Shown here: one piece after another, positions 32,501-39,013 of the stretch
Layout: each line of letters begins with the position of its first letter
Numbering within the stretch: position 1 is the stretch's first letter
Assembly: GCF_900104145.1 (NCBI RefSeq)
Contig: NZ_FNLB01000004.1
Span: 1-64,000, forward strand
Reading direction: 5' to 3'
DNA length: 64,000 bases
Source of the DNA: Pseudovibrio sp. Tun.PSC04-5.I4
GTDB taxonomy: Bacteria; Pseudomonadota; Alphaproteobacteria; Rhizobiales; Stappiaceae
Position numbers and translations under genes: made by a program
The notes under the pieces: generated by a model
What the model was told of the DNA's origin: nothing
Databases searched by the model: none
The model's input: only the letters and a program-made list of their open reading frames with translations

Positions 32501-33999
32501 AGCTGATGGATGGCCCGAATGGGTGAAGCAGGCATCGGCACGGCACGGGATATCTCCAGCACTGCGGCACGGGCGGCATCATCCATGAGCGGCACGCTAT
32601 GAACCGGTTGCTCGGGCAGTTCGCAGATGGAGCGGACCACTTGCCGGAGGTACCCAGCCAGCCGTTCTATGGTCTGCTTGTCAAACAACGACGTTGCATA
32701 TTCCAGTCCGCCGTAGATGCACGTCCCGTTGTCCACCAATTCCAATGTAATATCGAACTGGGAAGCAGTGCGCGCTAGCACCGCCGGCTCGGTGTCTAAT
32801 CCGGCAAAGCGGGTGGGGTCGGCCTCTACGTTCTGCCAGGCAAACATAACCTGGAACAAAGGGGTGTAGGACAGGGTTCGCTGGGGGCGCAGGGCCTCGA
32901 CCACCTGCTCGAAAGGCAGGGACTGATTGTCCTGACTGTCCAGAAAAATCTCACGCATGCGGGTGAGCAGCTGGTCCACGGTCAGGCCGTCACTCAGGTC
33001 AAAACGAAGGGCCAGCGTGTTTACAAACAGGCCCACCATCTCCTCCAGCTCTTTGCGGACCCGGTTTGCAGAGGGAGTGCCAATTACCAAATCCTCCTGT
33101 CCGGCTAAACGGGAGAGCACAATGGCGTAACTGGCCATCAGAACCAGATAGGGCGTGATGCCAAAGCGGCGAGCCAACTGGCGCACCTTTGCCGACAGCT
33201 CTTCGCCAAGCTGCAGTGGAAGATAATCGCCCTCATAGCTTTGTTGGGCTGGCCTGCGCCGGTCTGTGGGCAGAAGTAAACGTTCCGGGGCTCCGGCCAG
33301 AGCATCCTTCCAGTAGGCCTTTTGTTTTTCGAAATTCTTGTGCTGCTCCGGCTGTTTCTGCCATACAGCATAATCGGCATAGGCCAGTGCGGGAGCATCC
33401 AGCGGCGCGGGGTGACCAGTCTCTACCAGATGCGAATAGTGTGCGCCAAGTTCCTTCAGCAGCAGTCCGTTGGACCAGCCATCTGAGATGATATGGTGCA
33501 GGACCAGCAGCAATACGTGGTGAGTGTCGGTGGTCCGGATCAAACAGGCTCGTGCCAGAGGGCCATGGCCCAAATCAAACGCGCGACTGCTTTCCTCCTC
33601 GGCCAATCGGATGATCTCGGCCTCGGGGTCCTTGCCGGGAGCCACCTGCAGGATCCGCAAGGGTAAGCCGCAAGTGGCTGGTTCGAAGCATTGGACCAAC
33701 TGGCCATCTTGCTCGCAGATGGAGGTCCGCAAGCCTTCATGGCGCGCAATTATCTGGTCCAAAGCGGCCTGCAGGTGCTGCGTCTCCAGATGTCCGTGCA
33801 GTCGCAAACCGAGTGCCAGGTGGTAGGCAGCTCCGATGCCGTCCATGCGCGAGAGGAACCACAGCCGCTCCTGCGCAAAGGAAAGTGGCAGTGGGGTTCC
33901 ATCGCGGCGGACTGCTGTCAGTGTGCTGCGATTGCGCATTTTCAGCAGTTGCTCCGGTGTCAGATTCCGAAGATTGCGCTTGTTTGGTCCGTCCTGCAT
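23596..33999 (-). CDS. NRPS, C-A-T-C-A-T-Cy-A-T-Ox, makes the thiazole
   Basis: Protein of 3,467 residues from the ATG at 33999; a GTG 18 bases upstream is less likely because GGGAGA sits before the ATG. Approximate order: C 35-470 (HHIISDGWS), A 485-985, T to 1075, C 1090-1530 (HHIISDAWS), A 1545-2050, T to 2135, Cy 2155-2590 (LTDIQQAYWVGR and the DALIVDAAS cyclisation motif), A 2615-3110, T 3130-3200, Ox 3235-3440. A pockets read D-V-A-D-V-G-A-I-D (Arg-like from memory, weak), D-V-Q-H-V-A-Q-V-V (Pro-like, weak) and D-L-Y-N-M-S-L-I-W (cysteine, strong). The C-terminal Ox resembles nitroreductase/SagB flavin oxidases, which turn thiazoline into thiazole. The first C domain and the start of the first A domain are identical to the stand-alone gene upstream. 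Confidence 0.93.
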   Translation of the reverse strand: MQDGPNKRNLRNLTPEQLLKMRNRSTLTAVRRDGTPLPLSFAQERLWFLSRMDGIGAAYHLALGLRLHGHLETQHLQAALDQIIARHEGLRTSICEQDGQLVQCFEPATCGLPLRILQVAPGKDPEAEIIRLAEEESSRAFDLGHGPLARACLIRTTDTHHVLLLVLHHIISDGWSNGLLLKELGAHYSHLVETGHPAPLDAPALAYADYAVWQKQPEQHKNFEKQKAYWKDALAGAPERLLLPTDRRRPAQQSYEGDYLPLQLGEELSAKVRQLARRFGITPYLVLMASYAIVLSRLAGQEDLVIGTPSANRVRKELEEMVGLFVNTLALRFDLSDGLTVDQLLTRMREIFLDSQDNQSLPFEQVVEALRPQRTLSYTPLFQVMFAWQNVEADPTRFAGLDTEPAVLARTASQFDITLELVDNGTCIYGGLEYATSLFDKQTIERLAGYLRQVVRSICELPEQPVHSVPLMDDAARAAVLEISRAVPMPASPIRAIHQLFEECASRHGDRVAIVSGPAELTYDQLNQQANKLAKYLLERGIGREDRIAICMEKSAQAITCLLAVLKAGAAYIPVDASYPSERIRALIEDSDAKLVLTDTPGLRHLEAVVSLSGRVIDVNSETRDWLGYDGTDPDVEIQPDQLAYIIYTSGTTGRPKGVMVEHRALWTVRDAWAELYKFVEPPRILQMASFSFDVFTADIIRALTFGGRLILVGQDQLVDSAALLELMDDQQATFGDFVPAVLDNLVAHLSVTENTARNMQVIVCGSDRWSPKGACDARKAFGPATQIIHAYGLTETAIDCIALDLPEDFGPDQHLPLGSALKNYQVHLMDPTGHLAPIGIIGEICVSGAGLARGYLNQPELTAQRFVTRNIGKQVRIYKTGDLGRMRPGGTIEFLGRNDRQAKLRGFRIELGEVEATLATHPAVTTAICAMKRQGELEQLIAYVVLNEHAKGGDQSFLKEYAAKQLPHFMVPAGILAIETVPLTLNGKLDVQALPECDLSQTAGTNFEPPQSQTEKRLAQIWCKLLGITAVGRFDNFFALGGHSLLAVRLAHLVRDIFSIEIAATSAFIHPTLSALAVEVDKLEPGSLTSITQADRSQDLPLSYAQQRLWFLAEVDGRQSDAYHMPLVLELCGNLNVGALCRTLEQLVERHETLRTRFVRKDGIAYQDIQSAKMWQMDPVAQVPEGETLADYIGSLVGQPFNLETGPLFRAQLVRLDHSRHVLVIVMHHIISDAWSMGVFSQELSTLYKGLAVEQKVSLPLLKIQYSDYAKWQREELECGTWDAQKGYWQTKLKDVPTLLELPTDTPRPKRQSFKGSPVSIELDAPATEKLKNLSSKSQCTLFTSLLGAWALTLSKLANQQDLVIGSPVANRDNAQLGNLIGFFANTLALRVDAGAELTVEAFMSRLNGTVLEAQKHQDLPFEQVIEHINPVRSLAYSPLFQVMFAWEGENNDRFELPELSVSPVPLHHGGSKFDLLLSLQEENGCLKGAIEYASDLFEKARIEKVADYFCHIVDQLTADGTAQLKSLQLLTDNEEALQLEACRQPVAPYPKLVCISKQIEAHAVLSPDAPAVIMGSTELSYNELNTRANQLAHMLKQRGITEQPNIAVCLHRSADMIAALLGILKAGATVVPLDPAYPAARLQAIMEDVQPNLIITEEALGLSLLSKYADITLTTEEVADKRGLFPSSNLGGTPAPDHLAYILYTSGSTGKPKGVMQTHRTLRNLVSWQLQQVPENEAPARVLQFASLNFDVSFQEIFCTLCQGASLVLMSDEQRKDLGNLAGFIKSNGIERAHLPFAVLQQMAGLYEADQLPDGPVCEIVTAGEALLVTHGLKALLKSLGGRRFYNQYGPTETHVVTQHVLECDQMEDWPLSPPIGTPVNNMSVFILDEAKHPVPTGTVGELYVCGDNVARGYFGNPALSAERFVTPWFAWEHNQRFYRTGDLASYLPNGSLAFHGRADDQVKFRGFRIEPMEIASCLLQMEGIQEAAVVLDTSMGTEHTRLVCYFVGAAKVTNMRSYLKVRLPEYMVPTDWVQMDELPITPNGKLDRRALPSPDREGNADFIEPQSERERDLARIWQTVLKVERVGRTDNFFDLGGHSLLATRLIYAINKELSLGLSLSVLIENPVLCDLAAVQSSNAQNERPVEQISADKTNRYEPFPLTDIQQAYWVGRDNGLGLGGVSAHAYEEIEIPNLDLARFNNALNKLIQRHDMLRAIFADNGTQRILETVPEYIIQTDDIGGRAQRVAERVITRNREAMSHQVLDAQEWPLFEFRAVLLNDDVTRLHISMDALIVDAASSQIFSRELAAFYDDPELDLPPLEITFRDYVVQELALREDSRYEASLVYWRDRLTTLAPAPDLPLVKQPESISNPRFTRRKLTLEEPKWSAIKANGRKHGITPSGILLTAFAQVLANWSRSPRFTLSLPIFNRQPLHPHINNLIGDFTSIVLLEVMSDAGKSFVDNSKAVQRQLWKDMDHSEVSGVRVLRELTRQRGEQQTAIPIVFNSTLVEMIPDQEEITLSSAMDARNVHTITQTPQVWLDHTIMEIDGELYFNWDSIDELFPDGMMQEMFAAYSLLLEEISEPDRWNDPARPSFPFWDGTSACEQHWPLMQDLFDEQTRKTLAAPAIISGKQVLSYEIVRKRARNLAVHLQECGLKSGDLVAIKMRPGWEQIVSALAILYAGGAYLPIDPDLPTSRIDGILKHTNAKLVCVKTDQTDKHKGLPDQTFIVDVGCELDGFLGRLLRKSEANAEDLAYVIFTSGSTGEPKGVMIDHRGAVNTLLDINRRLNVGPEDRVFAISALGFDLSVYDIFGLLAVGGAIVVPDESQTKDPAHWLDCMTQQKVTIWNSAPALLGLLADYAESERKNIGTDLRQVMLSGDWIPLGLPDRVRALAHDTKILSLGGATEASIWSICFPIESIAFDWKSIPYGKALDNQQVYVLDDNLGIRPCWVPGELYIGGIGLAMGYWKDEEQTNERFINHPHTKERLYRTGDMGRYMPDGNIEFLGRVDTQVKVQGFRIELGEIETVLNTHGSVKTSVLKMFGEAQGDKQLVGYVVPEGDSVDIDVLLEHLRAHLPYYMVPQNLLEIECIPISANGKVNRKQLPEPRRSIQVKQTFEPCGSQEEKIQEIVARTLKLDQVDSGANLLQLGATSIDIVRISNELSSTLSFRPPLAKFMANPSLATLVAMYREQMGPAENEVQPQGEPSDIATIEDPQERQAFKERNVGLRQFTKQHMVVSLAAPSQKDFDEFDAYRSVRQFIQDPVPKNRFEELLATLRRNQDVDAPKHLFASAGGLYPVQTYIYIKPDRVQGVAGGAYYYCPKEHALFSTGDGQHLSEDAYDYFVNRPTFGEAAFTIYFIAERQAIEPLYGEMSEQFWLIEAGAMAQLLTMRAYDVGLGLCGIGSIDDEVLRNLFQLRSTHQLVYSMIGGTPKVDQSRRHTIENFAANPTSPNIDDEEMEEFEI

Positions 34000-35695
34000 G
34001 GTTTCTCCCAAAGCCACTGGTTGTCCTCTTCACTGTCAGGAATATTCGGCTGCTTCCAGCTCTTCAAAAATGTAGTAGAGCGTTTGCTCGATGGTGGGTC
34101 GCTCAAAAAAGACCCGCAATGGCACCTCAATCCCGAGTACGTCGCGCATGCGTGCGATGATGCGTGTGGCACGCAGGGAATGGCCGCCAATGTCGAAAAA
34201 ATTATCCTGCATGCCCACGTGTTCCAACTGGAGCACCTCTGCCCAGATCTGAGCAAGAGCTTCTTCCAGCGGGGTCTGCGGTCCCTTATGGGTTTGGCTA
34301 GCCGGGGCATTGATGCCGCTCGGCTCAGGCAGTTGTTTGCGGTCGATCTTACCGTTTGCACTCAGCGGCAGAGACGCCAACTGCACATAAAGGCTTGGCA
34401 CCATGTAATCCGGCAACTGACGTCCCAGTGAACTGCGCAAAGCAGCTGTGTCCAGTGAACTCGCATCGTTCGTGGTACACACATAAGTCACAAGCAGAGC
34501 TTCCCCGGCTTCATCCTGCCAGGAGATGACCACTGCATTGGTCACCCCATCGCACTGACACAATGCATGTTCAATCTCACCCGGCTCAATCCGGTAGCCA
34601 CGGACCTTGATCTGGAAATCATCACGACCCAGATATTCAATGGCGCCGTCGTTCATGTAGCGGCCAATGTCGCCGGTCCTGTAAAGCTGTTCGCCTTGGA
34701 CAAGTGGGTTGGGAACGAAGCGCTCTGGGGTCAGCTTTGGCCGGTTCAGATAGCCCATGGCAACTCCGGGGCCAGCTACGTAAAGGTCTCCGGCCACACC
34801 GCGGGGGACCAATGTCATATGCCGGTCCAGCACATACATCTTCATGCCGGCAATGGGCTGCCCGATGGGTAGAACTGCCGGGTAGTTAGCACTCGGGTCA
34901 ATGTCCTGCTTTGTGCAGTAAATGCTGGCTTCTGTCGGGCCGTACAGGTTCTGCAGACGCACATGGCCCAGCACCTCGAAGCACCGCTGCGCCAGATGGG
35001 AGGGGAAGGCTTCGCCCCCGCACAAGATCGAGCGCACGCTGGTGCAAGTTTCAACCCCCTCACACGATAGGAAGAACCCGAGGAGCGAGGGGACAAACTG
35101 ACACACTGTTACCGAATGCTGGCGGATGGTCTCCACCAGATAGGTACCTTCCAAAAGGCGTGAGCGCTCGCTCACCACAAGGCAGGCACCGCAGGAAAGG
35201 GTAGCAAAGACCTCCACAACCGAGATGTCAAAAGTGATAGATGTGGACAGAAGCACCCGGTCGTTTTCTGTAACCTGCTTTTGTTGACGGAACCACTCGA
35301 CCAGGTTGGCTGGCCCTTTGTGGGGCACCATTACACCCTTAGGACGACCAGTGGTGCCGGAGGTGTAAATCACATAGGCCAGATCTTCACGGCTGACAGG
35401 CCGGGTCAGTTCATCACTGACGTTATCTCCGCTGTACTGCTGCCATGCGGCATGGTCACGGTCCAAAAGAACCAATGTATCCCGTGTCTGACTTGGCTCC
35501 AGTGAAGGCACAGAGCCGTCATCACACAGCACCAGTAATGGAGAGCTGTCCTCAAGCTGGTACCCAAGGCGCTCGGGTGGGTGCGCCGGATCAAGAGGCA
35601 CATAAGCCCCGCCGCTCTTCAAAACAGCCAGAAGGGCAACAACTGTATTGAGACCCTCCGACAGACAGACCGCCACGCGTGAGCCTGTCCGTACT
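32378..35695. repeat. Tandem duplication, copy 1 (3,318 bp)
   Basis: Copy 1 of a direct tandem repeat with a period of exactly 3,318 bp. It spans the A-domain start and C domain of the downstream gene, the 36-base spacer, and the A-T part of the stand-alone module. The only difference I found between copies 1 and 2 is at 32434 (a) against 35752 (g). Confidence 0.93.
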
Positions 35696-37317
35696 CCTCG
35701 TTCTAAGAGGTATTTAGCGAGTTTGTTGGCCTGTTGGTTCAGCTGGTCATAGGTGAGTTCTGCCGGCCCGCTGACGATGGCTACTCGATCACCATGACGA
35801 GAGGCGCACTCCTCAAAAAGCTGATGGATGGCCCGAATGGGTGAAGCAGGCATCGGCACGGCACGGGATATCTCCAGCACTGCGGCACGGGCGGCATCAT
35901 CCATGAGCGGCACGCTATGAACCGGTTGCTCGGGCAGTTCGCAGATGGAGCGGACCACTTGCCGGAGGTACCCAGCCAGCCGTTCTATGGTCTGCTTGTC
36001 AAACAACGACGTTGCATATTCCAGTCCGCCGTAGATGCACGTCCCGTTGTCCACCAATTCCAATGTAATATCGAACTGGGAAGCAGTGCGCGCTAGCACC
36101 GCCGGCTCGGTGTCTAATCCGGCAAAGCGGGTGGGGTCGGCCTCTACGTTCTGCCAGGCAAACATAACCTGGAACAAAGGGGTGTAGGACAGGGTTCGCT
36201 GGGGGCGCAGGGCCTCGACCACCTGCTCGAAAGGCAGGGACTGATTGTCCTGACTGTCCAGAAAAATCTCACGCATGCGGGTGAGCAGCTGGTCCACGGT
36301 CAGGCCGTCACTCAGGTCAAAACGAAGGGCCAGCGTGTTTACAAACAGGCCCACCATCTCCTCCAGCTCTTTGCGGACCCGGTTTGCAGAGGGAGTGCCA
36401 ATTACCAAATCCTCCTGTCCGGCTAAACGGGAGAGCACAATGGCGTAACTGGCCATCAGAACCAGATAGGGCGTGATGCCAAAGCGGCGAGCCAACTGGC
36501 GCACCTTTGCCGACAGCTCTTCGCCAAGCTGCAGTGGAAGATAATCGCCCTCATAGCTTTGTTGGGCTGGCCTGCGCCGGTCTGTGGGCAGAAGTAAACG
36601 TTCCGGGGCTCCGGCCAGAGCATCCTTCCAGTAGGCCTTTTGTTTTTCGAAATTCTTGTGCTGCTCCGGCTGTTTCTGCCATACAGCATAATCGGCATAG
36701 GCCAGTGCGGGAGCATCCAGCGGCGCGGGGTGACCAGTCTCTACCAGATGCGAATAGTGTGCGCCAAGTTCCTTCAGCAGCAGTCCGTTGGACCAGCCAT
36801 CTGAGATGATATGGTGCAGGACCAGCAGCAATACGTGGTGAGTGTCGGTGGTCCGGATCAAACAGGCTCGTGCCAGAGGGCCATGGCCCAAATCAAACGC
36901 GCGACTGCTTTCCTCCTCGGCCAATCGGATGATCTCGGCCTCGGGGTCCTTGCCGGGAGCCACCTGCAGGATCCGCAAGGGTAAGCCGCAAGTGGCTGGT
37001 TCGAAGCATTGGACCAACTGGCCATCTTGCTCGCAGATGGAGGTCCGCAAGCCTTCATGGCGCGCAATTATCTGGTCCAAAGCGGCCTGCAGGTGCTGCG
37101 TCTCCAGATGTCCGTGCAGTCGCAAACCGAGTGCCAGGTGGTAGGCAGCTCCGATGCCGTCCATGCGCGAGAGGAACCACAGCCGCTCCTGCGCAAAGGA
37201 AAGTGGCAGTGGGGTTCCATCGCGGCGGACTGCTGTCAGTGTGCTGCGATTGCGCATTTTCAGCAGTTGCTCCGGTGTCAGATTCCGAAGATTGCGCTTG
37301 TTTGGTCCGTCCTGCAT
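34036..37317 (-). CDS. Stand-alone NRPS module C-A-T, Gly-like, made by tandem duplication
   Basis: Protein of 1,093 residues from the ATG at 37317, preceded by GGGAGA. Order: C about 35-470 (HHIISDGWS), A 490-990, T 1010-1085 (IGGHSLRA). It is a chimera. From its start to LAKYLLERG in the A domain it is identical to the start of the downstream gene (ATG 33999). From there to its final EYS it is identical to the last A-T of the upstream gene. The A pocket reads D-I-V-Q-L-G-L-I-Y, close to the glycine code, so it repeats the residue of the preceding module. Both flanking spacers, of 36 bases, are the same. All functional motifs are intact, so it should be active if expressed. Confidence 0.93.
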   Translation of the reverse strand: MQDGPNKRNLRNLTPEQLLKMRNRSTLTAVRRDGTPLPLSFAQERLWFLSRMDGIGAAYHLALGLRLHGHLETQHLQAALDQIIARHEGLRTSICEQDGQLVQCFEPATCGLPLRILQVAPGKDPEAEIIRLAEEESSRAFDLGHGPLARACLIRTTDTHHVLLLVLHHIISDGWSNGLLLKELGAHYSHLVETGHPAPLDAPALAYADYAVWQKQPEQHKNFEKQKAYWKDALAGAPERLLLPTDRRRPAQQSYEGDYLPLQLGEELSAKVRQLARRFGITPYLVLMASYAIVLSRLAGQEDLVIGTPSANRVRKELEEMVGLFVNTLALRFDLSDGLTVDQLLTRMREIFLDSQDNQSLPFEQVVEALRPQRTLSYTPLFQVMFAWQNVEADPTRFAGLDTEPAVLARTASQFDITLELVDNGTCIYGGLEYATSLFDKQTIERLAGYLRQVVRSICELPEQPVHSVPLMDDAARAAVLEISRAVPMPASPIRAIHQLFEECASRHGDRVAIVSGPAELTYDQLNQQANKLAKYLLERGVRTGSRVAVCLSEGLNTVVALLAVLKSGGAYVPLDPAHPPERLGYQLEDSSPLLVLCDDGSVPSLEPSQTRDTLVLLDRDHAAWQQYSGDNVSDELTRPVSREDLAYVIYTSGTTGRPKGVMVPHKGPANLVEWFRQQKQVTENDRVLLSTSITFDISVVEVFATLSCGACLVVSERSRLLEGTYLVETIRQHSVTVCQFVPSLLGFFLSCEGVETCTSVRSILCGGEAFPSHLAQRCFEVLGHVRLQNLYGPTEASIYCTKQDIDPSANYPAVLPIGQPIAGMKMYVLDRHMTLVPRGVAGDLYVAGPGVAMGYLNRPKLTPERFVPNPLVQGEQLYRTGDIGRYMNDGAIEYLGRDDFQIKVRGYRIEPGEIEHALCQCDGVTNAVVISWQDEAGEALLVTYVCTTNDASSLDTAALRSSLGRQLPDYMVPSLYVQLASLPLSANGKIDRKQLPEPSGINAPASQTHKGPQTPLEEALAQIWAEVLQLEHVGMQDNFFDIGGHSLRATRIIARMRDVLGIEVPLRVFFERPTIEQTLYYIFEELEAAEYS

Positions 37318-39013
37318 GGTTTCTCCCAAAGCCACTGGTTGTCCTCTTCACTGTCAGGAATATTCGGCTGCTTCCAGCTCTTCAAAAATGTAGTAGAGCG
37401 TTTGCTCGATGGTGGGTCGCTCAAAAAAGACCCGCAATGGCACCTCAATCCCGAGTACGTCGCGCATGCGTGCGATGATGCGTGTGGCACGCAGGGAATG
37501 GCCGCCAATGTCGAAAAAATTATCCTGCATGCCCACGTGTTCCAACTGGAGCACCTCTGCCCAGATCTGAGCAAGAGCTTCTTCCAGCGGGGTCTGCGGT
37601 CCCTTATGGGTTTGGCTAGCCGGGGCATTGATGCCGCTCGGCTCAGGCAGTTGTTTGCGGTCGATCTTACCGTTTGCACTCAGCGGCAGAGACGCCAACT
37701 GCACATAAAGGCTTGGCACCATGTAATCCGGCAACTGACGTCCCAGTGAACTGCGCAAAGCAGCTGTGTCCAGTGAACTCGCATCGTTCGTGGTACACAC
37801 ATAAGTCACAAGCAGAGCTTCCCCGGCTTCATCCTGCCAGGAGATGACCACTGCATTGGTCACCCCATCGCACTGACACAATGCATGTTCAATCTCACCC
37901 GGCTCAATCCGGTAGCCACGGACCTTGATCTGGAAATCATCACGACCCAGATATTCAATGGCGCCGTCGTTCATGTAGCGGCCAATGTCGCCGGTCCTGT
38001 AAAGCTGTTCGCCTTGGACAAGTGGGTTGGGAACGAAGCGCTCTGGGGTCAGCTTTGGCCGGTTCAGATAGCCCATGGCAACTCCGGGGCCAGCTACGTA
38101 AAGGTCTCCGGCCACACCGCGGGGGACCAATGTCATATGCCGGTCCAGCACATACATCTTCATGCCGGCAATGGGCTGCCCGATGGGTAGAACTGCCGGG
38201 TAGTTAGCACTCGGGTCAATGTCCTGCTTTGTGCAGTAAATGCTGGCTTCTGTCGGGCCGTACAGGTTCTGCAGACGCACATGGCCCAGCACCTCGAAGC
38301 ACCGCTGCGCCAGATGGGAGGGGAAGGCTTCGCCCCCGCACAAGATCGAGCGCACGCTGGTGCAAGTTTCAACCCCCTCACACGATAGGAAGAACCCGAG
38401 GAGCGAGGGGACAAACTGACACACTGTTACCGAATGCTGGCGGATGGTCTCCACCAGATAGGTACCTTCCAAAAGGCGTGAGCGCTCGCTCACCACAAGG
38501 CAGGCACCGCAGGAAAGGGTAGCAAAGACCTCCACAACCGAGATGTCAAAAGTGATAGATGTGGACAGAAGCACCCGGTCGTTTTCTGTAACCTGCTTTT
38601 GTTGACGGAACCACTCGACCAGGTTGGCTGGCCCTTTGTGGGGCACCATTACACCCTTAGGACGACCAGTGGTGCCGGAGGTGTAAATCACATAGGCCAG
38701 ATCTTCACGGCTGACAGGCCGGGTCAGTTCATCACTGACGTTATCTCCGCTGTACTGCTGCCATGCGGCATGGTCACGGTCCAAAAGAACCAATGTATCC
38801 CGTGTCTGACTTGGCTCCAGTGAAGGCACAGAGCCGTCATCACACAGCACCAGTAATGGAGAGCTGTCCTCAAGCTGGTACCCAAGGCGCTCGGGTGGGT
38901 GCGCCGGATCAAGAGGCACATAAGCCCCGCCGCTCTTCAAAACAGCCAGAAGGGCAACAACTGTATTGAGACCCTCCGACAGACAGACCGCCACGCGTGA
39001 GCCTGTCCGTACT
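35696..39013. repeat. Tandem duplication, copy 2 (3,318 bp), with a third partial copy to 39135
   Basis: Copy 2 covers the C domain of the stand-alone gene, the spacer, and the last A-T of the first synthetase. A further partial repeat (39014-39135, about 122 bp, one mismatch at 39124) is the homologous block in the A domain of the first synthetase. That block occurs three times, at 32378, 35696 and 39014, and is where recombination took place. Confidence 0.93.
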
